Source: Epiperipatus broadwayi
Lineage: Eukaryota; Onychophora; Udeonychophora; Euonychophora; Peripatidae
Reading direction: 5' to 3'
Length of the DNA: 64,000 nucleotides
Assembly: GCA_028023455.1 (NCBI GenBank)
Contig: JAQFVV010006273.1
Coordinates: 1,426,001-1,490,000, forward strand
The notes below the pieces were generated by a model, which saw only the letters and a list, made by a program, of their open reading frames with translations, did not search any database and was not told the origin of the DNA. Of the stretch, positions 10,740-23,884 are shown one piece after another (position 1 is the first letter of the stretch; each line of letters opens with the position of its first letter). Both the position numbers and the translations under genes were made by a program.

Positions 10740-13700
10740 ATATATATATAAAAGAATTAACTAAAATATAAATTGTTTTCCACACTTCACAAATATTTCA
10801 TTTATTAATAAGTTCTTAAATAGTTTATCAAAGATTACAAAATAAGACTGTTTTTAATTAACATAGACAGGCATTGAATATCAAACTAATAAATTTTAAA
10901 TCATAATTTTAATATTTTTCTGACAAATAAATATATATATAAAATATAGAATGATAAAATTCTATGATAAATTTTACTTAATTGATTCACTAAAATTATT
11001 TATTCTTTCAGAAATAATTACAGGGCTATTTTAAATTGTAGGTAATAATAAGATACTTTTAAAATAATTTCAATTATTCAAATAAATTTATATATGATGT
11101 ACAAAACTAAATGAGCTTTCTATTAATTAATTTACGGGAAGTAAATCTCCTGTAATAATTTTTAACTGGAGAAAATAAGAGGAAGGGGATTTAAAGTTAG
11201 TTTTTCATCGAGTTTTGTACTTGGCAATTTCAGTAAGTCAAATATTATAAATAAACCAACAAAATTTAATTTAAGTTTGCCGCATCAAAATAATATAAGA
11301 TTTTATACGAATTGATATTTTAAATTTAATAAATTTAAACTACGCATTTTAAAAGTAAGTTGTATAAACAAATATAGATAATATAAATTAACATTGATTT
11401 GGAAAACAAGTAAAAGGGAATCAATGGCTTGCGGTGAATTGGACGTTATCTCAGAATCAATCAGTCGGCATTCCATGGCTTGAAACAGGCATTTACCGTC
11501 AGATCATTAACAGGCTTCCTTGACACAGTACAGTTTCAGACTAGATGTTGAAAGCACTGGGAGGCATTGATGAGCTGGTGAGATAGAGCTCCAGAAAGCA
11601 ATGGTCGATCTTTTAGCCAGTCATTCTTTAATCACGATGTACTAAAACTAAACTACTCTCTTCAGTGAACTCTTCAAATAAAACTCAATAAAATTAATTC
11701 ATCAAATTTTCCACTATTTATGTGTTCTGATCTTTATCTATAGGATTGAATCTACAATAACAACTACCAATTGCAATCGCTGTAACTGTTTCTCTGAGGT
11801 TGGTGCCTGCTTTGGAGGGAAACTATAATTCTGCATGCCCCAAGGGTTGATTTGCTAATTACAAAAAACAACAACAAGCATATTAAGTTTATCAGTCATT
11901 GTATTAACAAAGCCTATTTAATTAAGGTTTAGATTAACAAAAATGTAGATTTTATTCAGAAAAATTTTAGGAATTTGGTAATGACTTCCAAACTTATATT
12001 TGACATAAACTTAAATAGAAATTTACAAAATATTTCTTACACATATTACATTGTGTAGATAAATGACCCTCTAATGTACATTGATTAAAAGATAAATATA
12101 AGATGTTACCAACTGATTAATTGAAGATAAATGAATTTTAATAAAAGAATTTAAAATATTTGTAACATTTTATAGATATCCAGGGTTCAGTTCAATTTAA
12201 CAAAATAAACACAATATACATTTTTTTTACAAATACAAAATAAATAAACTATCATAAAAGGTTAGTTAATCATAAAATACAAATTAATTAGATACAAGAT
12301 TACAATATTGCTTATAATTATACTACCACCAATTATGAGGTGGGTGTCAGTTATTATAAAAGTTGGGTTCAAATCCACAATAGTGCTGATGACATTGGCA
12401 CTAGGTGAAGAAGAAATATGTACTATATTTCCAGCTTCACTATGCAACTTTATAATATTAAAAAAGGAGGCCTTTTCTATTCTAGGAGTAAACAAGACTA
12501 CCAATGTTATTACTCTGCTCTTCTACCTTATTTTTCATTTATTAATATCACCACAAAATTACTTATTTGACTATCATAGTTTAGGCTTTCTTAATTTACT
12601 ATCAGTATCAATTGAGAAATAAGATTATCTTATTATATGAATCATGCTGATTTGCTTAATACATGAGTATTTCATCTATTATATAAATATGTGCATTCAT
12701 ATGATTTTAATGAAGAAGGATTCATTGTGGCTGCATTATTTTTAGAAAAATAAAATTAGTATTACTAGTAAACAAAGACTTAATTAATTGGTATAAAGTT
12801 AATAAAAACTCATATTTCTTGTTCATGTCCTGATTCCATATATTACCAAATTTCTCTATTTATCGATAGTTTAAACCTCCTTTGTTTTATTTTCTTTCAT
12901 TTTACATTATTTTAGCATTGTTAAAACTACTGACAACTATAAAAACTATTTATATTTGAAGAATAAAGAAATATTGCACAATTGAAGATAGCTGGATTAA
13001 GTAAATATAATTTTTTTAAATTTAGTAATATTAAAAATTGTATGTGCCACACAGACATACATCCAGCACATTTCATTGATATAAAAATTACATTCATGCA
13101 AGAAGACAACTAATTAAATGCAGATTTAAAATAAGATATCTCTTAGCAAAATATAATTTAAGAAACAAGTCTTACATGTTATAACAATTAACACTGGTAA
13201 AAAAGCGCATGCACAATAGCTTGAAAGGCTGATCTTTAATGTATTACAATTTATAAACATAGCGCTATATAAAAATAAATGCTTATTTACATATAATAAC
13301 TTTTGAAAAACTATCTTAGCATGTTTACTTATTTAGTCTTTAAATCCAGATCTTAAAATATTAAATTTAAAAAGATTTAATACATTTATATAAAATGACC
13401 CATTACAAACAATCTAAAGATGGATAATTCATAAAAATTCATTAATTTAAATGTGAAATTTGTTATCCAGTAAAAAAAAAAAATTACAATGACTATGAAA
13501 ATTCCTTTTCCGTGTACAAAAATTTTGATGTATTTTAAAATTACATACATACATAAATATATTTTGTCATTTTATGTCCTCTGTCCAAAAATATACATAT
13601 ATTGTAATAGTATAGATAGCAGGATGAATCTGGGGTATTTGGAAAACATCATCCTCAATGAATGAATAAACATAAAATATAGAATAAATATAAATTGAGC

Positions 13701-16700
13701 ATGAGATCATATGATAAGTAAAAAAAAAATAAAGTTATACTAATAAGAAGCTATAAACTACTTCACACAGCATTAGACATAAACAATTAATTCATCAATC
13801 AACAATCGATCCTGGTGACTGGATTTAAAAAGCAATATTATAGCTAGGCTAATCATCTAGCCACTGGCAAACCAAGGACATTATATACAAACAATTATAT
13901 AAATGTACATATTTAAATGCTAATCTATCACCCATAATACAAAAATAATGCTGGGACATTGGCACATGCTGATCATTACCAATGCTATTATGGCTATATA
14001 GAACCATGAATGTACAGACCCACTATAACTTAATTTCTAATAAAGAACAAAAACAAAATGCAGTGAATGGATTTTAAAGATAATATCTTTGTACCATGCA
14101 GATTATCATCTGGATGTCCAAACAAACATAAACCCATACATTCATATAACTAACCATTATTGCTCTCTAGAGCTAGCTCAAGATCATAAGACTCTATGAA
14201 CTATAATTGCAAACAAAAGAAAGATAAATATAATAGCTTTCATCACTTTATTTTAAATAATTTTACTGGGATAATTTAAAAATCCCTAAAACATTAAGCT
14301 ATAATGGAATTCAGTCACACACACTGTTAATTGATAGAATAGATAGCTAGAGGAATAAAGACAACTTATTTTTTTGAACAATAATTTAATAAACTAACTG
14401 ATTAATAATAAAAATATGATAATTCAAATATACATTTTCATCAAAAAATGTAATTTTATATAGCAAATAATATTAATTTATTATTAAATCTGAGTCATTA
14501 AATTAACCCATATTAATTTTAAATAGAACTGTTTCCATTTCAATAGCTAAAATTGGAAACAACTTTTCAATAAAGATAAAAATCTTAAATTGGTTCAATA
14601 CCCTTTTATGATTTTGGAGGGAAAATCAAATGAATTAAAAAAAAAAACATTTCAAAAGAAAATGTTATATTAATAATGACTAGTATTATTTATAAAAAAT
14701 TTTTTTGCCTAACAAAGAGAAAAATTTAAATTAGTTAAAACCCTTCTTATAAATTTGAAGAGAAAATAATAAAAAGAACAAAAATATGTTTCCATGAAAC
14801 AAAAAATAATACTTAATAACATTATTAATTACTATCAATTACTATTAAATTTTAAAACTCATCTATAAATTTAAATATAATGTGCACATTAAAGTACCTT
14901 TTTATGTGATTTATTTTTCTTTGAAGTTCTTTGTAGCCAATTGTAAATTTCATTTTTTCTTATATTGCTTTTCTTTTTGTAGGTTCTTACTTGCAAATTA
15001 ATGTACAAAGTCAAATTTCTCCATTTTTTCTTTCTAATAATTTTCCAAGACAGGTCAACACATAGAGATACTCGTGCTCTTGAAGGGTGACTAGGCTGGT
15101 AAATTACTTCAGGGATATTCATTTCTTTTACATTTTTTTCAATGAACCAAGTTATATGGTTGAGTTTTAATAATGTTCAGTTTCTTGCTAAAACTTAACA
15201 TATGATTTTCTTTAACTTCATTTTAAAAACCATTTTTTTAAATAGTAGTGTGCTCTCCATAACTGATGAACTTTTGCGTCTGTCGTCTTCAACAACTTGG
15301 TCAAGAAATTGCTGCTATTGACTTCTTGAACAGTTTAACCAAAAAATTTCCTCCTATCTTTTTCAATAGCTTGATCGAGAAAAACTGCTGCTACTGCTCT
15401 CGTCAACAATTTGGTCTAGAATACCTATTCTCTATAGAATATTGAGTTTTACTGATTTACCCAAATCCTATGGTACTTTTTTGGAACAATCCTATCTCTA
15501 ACCAATCACAATCTTTTCTCCCATATGACTAAATTAAACAATGAACAATTAAGTCTGTTTTTACAAAAAAAAAAAAAAAAATTGCAAAACAATCAAAAAT
15601 AAAAAAAAAATCCAATTACAATCATAAGAAAAAAAAATCCTCTGTAGTTATTTATTTTCTTTTTTTGCCAGAAATAATATAATCCTTTAATTATCCTTGA
15701 TTTGGCAAACACATTGGCTTTTGTTAAGAGGAAAGAAAAAAATAATTCTAGTGAATTAAAACAAAAATGTTAAAATCTTTTTCTTTTCTTTTAAAACTCG
15801 ACATATTTATCATAGTACTTTTTTTTAAACAAAAAAAAAAAAAATTAAAACTGTTAAATAATTAAAATTACTGAAGAGAGAACAAAAAAAATTATTTATT
15901 TGATTTTGTTTCTCTTTTAAAACTCTTTAACAAATTATAATAATATTCACATTATTGTTTAAAAACCAATGCTTGGGAAATATGTCATCATATATATTGT
16001 GAGGATAGCTTAAAATCGCACTCACACCAACCTTTAGCCACCTGAGATAATGAATTAGGCTTAGTCAAGACTTATATTTGGCTAAATTAATAAGTTTGCT
16101 AGCATACTACTTAGGAAGCTTAAATAAATGGATGCATATATATATAGACATAGGCATAACATATTAATGCTATGAGATAACTGAATAGTAAGTCATGGAT
16201 TACTGGATCTCACGCATACATATATGTATAAAACGAAATAAACCCCAAATTGCTAGAATAAGTAAAATTAAACACTGAACAGAATTTAATACAAACATAT
16301 ATGTATGACAATAAGCATTATATGTCATCAATAAACATGAAACAATGACTTAAATGATGACAAGATAACTACGGTAATGAGCAAAGGTCAAATACTTGCC
16401 AAGCAACCGAATGTAAGAATGAAATAGTAATGCATATCTTAATTTCTTATCACGACACATTTATGAAAATAATAATGGACACATATCACAAGGGTAAAAG
16501 AAATAAAATCCTTCATATATAGAGAAAAAGAAAATGAATTTACAACCTCTTGCTAGGGAAAGCCAGTTCCATTGAGACAAGAAATTCAAACACCATATAA
16601 AATGGACGCTTTCGTATGAATTATTATATATTTCACAAATGTTATTTTTTTCCTGTATGAGATTTAAAGTGGCAAAAAGAAAAAATTTTTAATATAAATC

Positions 16701-16917
16701 GGGCAACTAAGTAAATTCAAAATGATTGGATAAATCTAAAGAAAAGCATTTCAAACTTATAAAAGAAAAGAAAGATTGAAAAAGAAAGTCTGATTAACTA
16801 AAAAGCTAGAAAAGAAATATATGAATGGCCAGTACCACAGCTGATGGAATAATTGTTTTTAGTACATATAAAGTATTTTTCTTTAACTGCGAACTCTAAT
16901 TAATTGAAAATCTATAT
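10740..16917. other. Intron 4 of CSE1L: mostly unrecognised
   Basis: AT-rich intron. A less AT-rich island at about 11410-11860 has no reading frame or repeat partner here. At 12366-12376, GGTTCAAATCC resembles a tRNA B box, but without a convincing A box. At about 15286-15425 a block such as CAACAAcTTGGTCaAGAAa recurs three times in degenerate form, at roughly 60-bp spacing. Long A and T runs at 15560-15860 are low complexity. No gene supported. Confidence 0.5.
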
Positions 16918-16921
16918 ATAT

Positions 16922-18644
16922 TGGATTAACACAATGTCGTCCGGTTAGAGCGAGTAATTGTCATTGGTGAGAGCATTGACCCTGAAACCATGGGGGTTTT
17001 GTAACCTTATTGTCTATAGTCGAGGTGCATAATAGACTTTATTCATACAGCATGGAATGTTTACACTAGGAGTGGGAGAAAATTATAGACAGCTGATGCA
17101 GAATTGTTCAAAGCTTGCGGTTCAAGAGCAGGATTGAAAGATCCATACCCGCACAGAGGGAAGTATCTGAACTGAATAAACCATGGGAGTTTTGTAACCT
17201 TATTGTCTACAATCGAGGTGCCTAATAGACTATTCATACAGCATGGAATGTTTACACCAGTAGTGGGAGAAAACCATATATGGCTGATGCAGAATTGTTT
17301 AAAGTTTGCCGTTCAAAAGCAGCATTGAAAGATCCATATCCGCGCAGAGGGAAGTACCTGAACTGTATGAACTCACAAATTTTGATTTATTGATGCATGA
17401 AATATATTGTGTTACATATTATGATTTTTTATTTTTATCTATGTATGTACTATTAGCTTTATTATTTCATTCTTACCGTTCGGAAGCGTGAAATTGTATG
17501 TTTTGACATTCTTGGAGAGTCCAAGTTAGGAGAACGTGAGAAGACCAGGGAGGGAAAGCTGAAATTAGTTGAAATTTTTTAAATTTTAATAAAATCTAGG
17601 TTCGATTTCCCTTCACAAGTATTTGACTTTTGTACTTGACTGTTTACTTGGATTTTGGAGATAAGACTTTCACTTTTAAATATTAATATCGCACACTCAA
17701 CAATACAGAATTAGATTTTTGTTGTTTAGTGAACTAACAATATTACTTAAGTTATATTTGGTGTGAATAATTAACTCTCTGAACAGATCTGCTTTTTCTA
17801 TCACATTAAGAATTATGTTGTTGTTTACATGATAATTAAAAGGGGGAGGGGTCTTCAGATAAGTCAATCCACAACCATTGGAATTGCATATCAAACCTAT
17901 ACTTATAATGAATGTCAATACTAATTTTGCTAGTTAGCTTCGGAGTATCAAAATAAAACCATTTTTATTATTAATATTATTCTGTATATAACAATGTCTG
18001 TGTTATGAACCTCTATCATTGGGATTATAACGGATAGGGAACTTCAAATTATTAAATTGCTTGTGGTATAGATGCTCATTACTGACAATGAAGCTCCAAG
18101 TGTACTTTTTTTTATTTGTAAATATTGTTTAACTTTTGGACTTATCCAAATTTTGTTAATTTTTTTCATATTTTTTTCATTTATAAAATAAATGTTAAAT
18201 TTTCTATGTTGATATAGTCTCTTGCTTTATTGAACTGACCATTGCATTCATCCATATAGCCCATTACTTGCACATTCATACACACGCAGACACACCACTA
18301 TTTATAACTATAGTAGATTTTAAATAAAGGCCATTCAATAATAGTAACTTTGAGGAGATAGTCTAATTGTAAATCTGCATATGCACATCCCTGATAAGAG
18401 AGTCGAGCACGAATTCTTCCGGAGTCCAAATACTGAGGCAACGGATCCAAAAGAGAGTAGTGAGATGTAGGTGAATTGACACAGGTTACATCTATATTTA
18501 ATGAACGAATATTGGGCTAGTCTATTGAAGGTGGGTGTAATCATTGGTCATGTACTTCATTGCGCCGTCTTCAGCATCCTACATGAAGACACCGACTGTA
18601 ATCAGATGCGATTCTCTTTCAGCGTCATTGTCCAGACCATTACA
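16922..18644 (+). mobile_element. Putative solo LTR or LTR-like insertion
   Basis: A 1.72 kb block begins TGGATTAACACAATG and ends CCAGACCATTACA, so it has TG...CA ends. It is flanked by ATAT on both sides (16918-16921, 18645-18648). The right part (18340-18640) is less AT-rich than its surroundings, like the 3' part of an LTR. No second copy is in the window, so the call rests on ends, flanks and composition. Reading frames inside show no known domain. Confidence 0.45.
16988..17370 (+). repeat. Tandem duplication, unit about 192 bp
   Basis: Two head-to-tail copies (16988-17179 and 17180-17370), both starting ACCATGGGgGTTTTGTAACC and sharing ATACAGCATGGAATGTTTAC and CGCAcAGAGGGAAGTA-type blocks, with about 10% differences by eye. 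Lies in the left part of the LTR-like block. Confidence 0.8.
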
Positions 18645-18659
18645 ATATATATATATATA

Positions 18660-19685
18660 CACCTGGGTCTCTTTTTACGTGGACTTATTTAACACGATTT
18701 TGAAGTTACGCGATTCGTGTTTCACCAGAAGTGTGTTAAATAAGTCCGCGTAAAAAGAGACCCATGTGTATGAACTCCAATAATGCGCTATTACTTTATA
18801 TAATAAATTTCGCGCACTTACGTTATATTGAAAGTAATAGTACATTATTGGAATTCGACTTTCATCTTAGTAATTTCAATATTTTCAGTGCTTTATAATA
18901 GTAAGATTTTATGCAAAAATGAAATTAAAATCATAATTTCCACATTTTATGTATACACACATTAAATTTTACAAGATTATAATGTAAATTTGTTCAAACA
19001 TTGTACGTGTTAATTTTGCATTTTAAATCACATTCTGTTTTTGCTTTTTAAAAAAGAACGTAATCAATTATTAATCATTTAGTGTCCACAAGTTTATTTT
19101 TAAAAGGTCAGTAATAGCAGTGGGCATAATTAAATATGACAATTAAAAATTAAAATCTGATTTTTAATTGTAATTAACAATTTAAAAATTACTTACTGCA
19201 ACTTGAAATTAATGTGAAATTTGATTTTTAAACCAAATTGAAAATTAAAGACAAAAATAAGAATTTAATTTTTAGTTGTTAGTTTCATAAACAATTAATA
19301 AAATCATCGTCTCAAAGATTAATTACTAATTACGTTGTCACCAGAAAACCACTGTTACAACATGAGTGTGAAGTTGGCGCTAGTTGTTTGCAAACAATAA
19401 AAATATATTATTTTGAATAAAATTAAATATTATAGTTAAAAAAAGTTTGTCTTGTATCAATTTTTTTTAAATTTGAAATTTTTTATTAGTCATATTTTAT
19501 TTCCTTATATTTTTTTGCGCGAATTTTAAAGTAATTTTACGTTGGTGCTTTGCTTTTACGTGAATTTTGAAAAATCACAGACCGCATCCCCCCTTTTTCA
19601 ATGTAAGTTACGTCTATTTTTGCGCGATTTCGTTTGCGCGTGTTTTCTGAGGAACCTATCTATCGCGTAAAACGAGACCCAGGTG
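18660..19685 (+). mobile_element. Tigger/pogo-like MITE, copy 1 (1026 bp)
   Basis: Terminal inverted repeats CACCTGGGTCTC ... GAGACCCAGGTG, extended by TTTTTACG on the left and CGTAAAAC on the right. TA (or TATA) flanks both ends. The subterminal GAGGAACCTATCTATCGCG resembles the end pattern of Tigger/pogo elements, but no transposase is encoded. An extra 40-bp block at about 18729-18768 is an inverted copy of the left terminus (GTTAAATAAGTCCgCGTAAA), making a large hairpin that copy 2 lacks. Copy 2 is at 57850-58750. Confidence 0.75.
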
Positions 19686-20519
19686 TATAACATTAATGCT
19701 ATATATTATAAAAAGCATATGGGAAAATTAAATATTTCCCCATTAATTAATATATTTCAAATTTAAAAAGCTTGTAATACTGGCATGGCCACAATTGGTC
19801 ACTGCCCTGAATATTAAATATATACCTTAAAAGAATGTTCATTTTTCTATTCCCAGCTCTTCTTTTCAAATCAATAAAAATAATCCAATAATTTCTTTAT
19901 ATCTTCTACTGTTTTAAAACTTTTTAATTCCCTCCTTTAGGTAGATTTAAATTCAGTTTCCTTTTCTTGTCTAAATTTCATCAACAATGTTTTTTTTACA
20001 TATTTTTTTACTGTATTTTATATTATTTCTGACTTTATTTCTATTTCATTAATTTTCATGTCTCCATAAAATGTCCAAATCTAACTTAATAACTTAAAAT
20101 TTTTTTTCTTAATGCAAAATAATAAATGTCTCACATATTCACCTATATGTAAGGTAAAGACAAAACTGCCTTTACATTAACCATTGCCAAATTTGAACCA
20201 TGCAGAGAAATAGTAATGTAGGCATTATTCACCTGATTTTATTACTGCATAGTGAAAAGTGAAGACTTGAATGTTTTTTATTCCTTGTATTATTCTCTAT
20301 GACTATGAATAGATAGATACCATTTCCTAACCAGTATTAAATAATTTGCTGGGTTGGCTATGCGTCAGCTATCTGAAAAAAAAAATCCCATGCCTGATTG
20401 GATCCTAAAAAAATATTTGGTGAAATCCTTAAGTAATAAGAATGGCAGGCATCTTTTAATATATAAATATACATATCTTGAAGTTTTGATAATTATTATA
20501 AAAGAATATATATATATAT
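19686..20519. other. Intron 4 of CSE1L: no recognised feature
   Basis: AT-rich intron DNA ending in an (AT)n run at 20508-20519. No repeat partner or coding homology seen. Confidence 0.55.
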
Positions 20520-21592
20520 TGTAACGTTTTCTGTCTGACTAGGTCTCTATACACATATAAAATGCACAAGTTGATCAAGTTATGCCAAAAGAAGAAAGTT
20601 GTATTTCTATTTCTAAAAACATAACTATATTTCCCGATCAACTCGGCCTAGAATTGTTACGATTACAATTGTGAGCTGAATCAGCTTTTAATTTATAAAT
20701 GAGGGCACCAGAGTCTATTAGACTCACTGATTCTGCGTCAAACATATTGTAACTCATAAATTAAAAAGAAAAAATGTTTTCAAAAGACACTATTAGATTT
20801 TACCGTAACTAAAATTATTTTTTAAAATATTATTATTCCTGGAACTTATTAAACATATTGGCAAAGGTAAATTATATTTTTAAACATCATTAAACTAATA
20901 TTAATAAATTTAATAATAACTATTATTAATTATGTACAAATGAAAAGTTGATATTAGAAATAAATATTTTTATTGTAATAAATTAAAATAGAGAAATTAC
21001 TAATTAAATAAATTGGAGAGAACACACGTTAATTCAGATATGAATCAATTAATAAAAACAATTTCACAATTACAGTTCACTTCCAAATTTCTTCTAGAAA
21101 GTTCCTTAAAATGAATGTCTCTTGTACAAGAAAATTAATGTCTCTATCGAGATGGTCTAAACATACTTTTAAGAATTGTTTGTAAATGTTTAATTTTGTC
21201 ACAATCGGGAATAATGAAGTTTAGCGAGAAGGTTGTAGATTACTATGCATAGTTTTTTGGGTTAAAATGAGCTCTGCCATTGGTTATAAGTTGATCTTGT
21301 GGTCTATTCTCCTAGTTGGTCACAAAGCCTTTTCTGGTGTCATCTTCAGGCACGATGTCCACAGAAGCTCCAGTTCACTCCGACATGCAGAATTAATTCC
21401 ATGTAGGGCGATCTGGATATATTCTTTTGTTATCTAGGACTAACTATAGAGAAAAAGAGAAACAAGACCAAGATCAAGCTGATCTCTTCCTTTTATACTA
21501 GAGGTCCAGTTTTCTGACTTCTGCGCGTACCTTTTGTTTATCAAAAATATATGTTGATAATCTCGTACATTCTTTATAAAATTTACGTTACA
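20520..21592 (+). mobile_element. Possible solo LTR (weak)
   Basis: Begins TGTAACGTTTTC after an (AT)n run and ends TTTACGTTACA, so the outer 7-8 bases are inverted (TGTAACG/CGTTACA), as in many gypsy-type LTRs. The right third (21200-21540) is less AT-rich. The right flank is AAGT and does not match the ATAT on the left, so there is no target duplication. Confidence 0.35.
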
Positions 21593-21975
21593 AAGTCTTT
21601 ATTTTTTCGTAGCATAATTCTGCCATCTTTAATTAGCTAAAATATTTTCTTTTAGTTTATCTAGATTGCTAATTTGTGTCTTTTGTTCTCTTCAATTTTA
21701 ACTTTTATTTTTAATTACATAAAAAAAAATGTGGACGAAACTTTTAACTGTCATTGTATGTTTGAAAAAAATTATACTAATAAAAAAAAATCTAAATTTA
21801 CTTTTTTTTTTTTTTTTAGCTTTTACCAAATGCCAATATGTATTTGTACTATATATAAATAAATGGTACAATATATTGAAAACTAATAAATATTTAAATA
21901 GAGAAAATTAAAAAAAACATTACACAATTTTTTAACTATTATTTAGTTATATTTATATAGGTAAAAAAAAAATAC

Positions 21976-22121
21976 CTCTTGAATAAAGAATGAGCTGTCT
22001 GTAAGATACCATTAATAACATGGAAATCTCCACTTTGAAATTTAGTGACCATTTCATTCAGCAAATCTGGCCATTTGTCCGGAAAATCTTCACGACCAAT
22101 AATACTAATTGCATCACTTAA
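21976..22121 (-). CDS. CSE1L: Exportin-2 (CSE1L) coding exon 4
   Basis: Encodes residues 112-159 plus two bases of codon 160 (Arg). The acceptor ends AAAATTAG; the donor is GTATTT. The reading includes LSDAISIIGREDFPDKWPDL and FHVINGILQTAHSLFK, among the most conserved blocks of the whole CSE1 family (vertebrate ISIIGREDFPQKWPDLL and INGVLRTAHSLFKR). The KWP-containing helix pair belongs to the HEAT repeats that wrap around RanGTP and importin-alpha. The exon has no stop codon or indel. Confidence 0.98.
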
Positions 22122-23880
22122 CTAATTTTATATATTAAAATATTATTAAAATTATGCATGTTTATATATACAATAGTAATACTTCTTTAAAACAAATTAA
22201 TAAAAAGAAACTGCAGGGACCAGAAGTTTAGCAACTTAATAATAAACTAAAAGATCTCACAGCTTTGCTCAAAATGCCTGCTACTATTTTCATTTTACAA
22301 ATAAATGTTTTATCCAATCAAATAAATCCACAGTATTGATATTTCCCTCTCCCTTAAACTTTGTATCAAGTTAAAATATATAATTCAATTATATTGCAGT
22401 ATGGATCTGATTAGAAAAATGTTTTGAAATGACTTCTTTTTAACATTGATGTTCTATAAGCATAATTATTTGAGTTTGTTCTTTGTTGCTAGATTTATAG
22501 CAGATCTTGTCCTATTTAATTAAAAAAAAAACCAAAGTAAATGCAATTGATTTGTTATTCTTAAAACAATTGGTTTATTATTTTTAAAATGAAGTTCTCA
22601 TAAAGTAAAACAATTTACAGAATATAAAATAAATATTTAAAAAGTAAATTTATAACTATATATATAAAAAAAATTAAACTTCATTTAAATTAGTATCAAT
22701 ATTTAAAGATTAAAGCAGAAAATAAAGTAATATTTTATAAAATATGCAAACAAACAAACAAAAAAAAAATTTCTGTTAAAAATTTTGAATATATAGTTAT
22801 CACAGATGCAGGTGAAAGAATAAAAATGTTTCATGATTATGCATATATATCATAATTTTTTTTAAACAAAGCAAAAACAATTCAATATTATGACCAAGAG
22901 ATAATTGTCATTCACTTTGGTGTAATTTGTTAATGTTTTCTAATCTCTTAACACAATTTATTCTAGCATTTCAATTTTAGAGTTACATAATAGATTATAT
23001 CAAACCCTTACAAGATTAAAATAAAAATATATAAAAGATGAAGGTGATGTAAATAAGTCTAAATATAAAGACAGAAATGAAAGAGAACATGGTCATGAAA
23101 TTTGAAGAGTAAAAAAAACAACAACTGTATTTCCAAATGTTTTTTGTATAAAATCCAAAGACAGACATTGATCTGTAAATATTCAAATGAGAGCACAACA
23201 GGGTAGAATTATATTTTGACTAATAAAAAATATATACTTCCAGTTTATAATGTACTTAACAGATTTAACACAATATGTGATCATCAACTACTTATATGTA
23301 AGATATGCATTAATGCAAAGGTTAAGCTATTAATAAAGCTGATATTAGCAAATAATATTTTTAACCTTTTGATTTAGCGAGAACTTAAAAATTATTCTAA
23401 AATTTTAACAGATTTGAATGAGGTCAATAAAAAAATAAATATGTACTAAATTAAGAACAGATAGACAGATAGCAGAAATAAAAAAGGACTCCATCAATAA
23501 ATTTTTAACTGAGACAAAGCAATATATGAGGGGAAAAATATATATGAACATATTTAAGGTGAGTCCATTTAAAAGAACTGAATATTTATAATTCTATAAA
23601 AAAATCAATAAAAACTGTGAAATAGCAAGAGATTAAGTCTCAAAGATACAAAACATTCTAATATTAGAAGTTTTTTTCAAGCAATCAAAGCAGTAAAAAA
23701 ATAAAAAAAAAGTCATGAAAAATATGGAAGAATTTTATAGAAAAACTATATAACAATAAAAAACAAAAAAATAAAGAAACCCCTAAAATTATAAAAAAAC
23801 ATACATTTTTGTAATGCTGGAAGCAAGACACAGAATTAAATCAGTGAAGACTGAAAAAGCACTAAAGAATGATGGAATCA
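22122..23880. other. Intron 3 of CSE1L: no recognised feature
   Basis: AT-rich intron with many A and T runs. No exon or recognisable element seen. Confidence 0.55.
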
Positions 23881-23884
23881 TTTC

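Noticed and set aside
12366-12420. CTGATGA followed by GAAG-containing sequence as a hammerhead, and GGTTCAAATCC as a tRNA B box
   Set aside because: No usable helix II between the two boxes and no clear A box upstream; probably chance or a very old SINE remnant.
21326-21350. CTGAAGATGACACC (minus strand) as a hammerhead core
   Set aside because: No helix II pairing after CTGAAGA; more likely ordinary LTR sequence.
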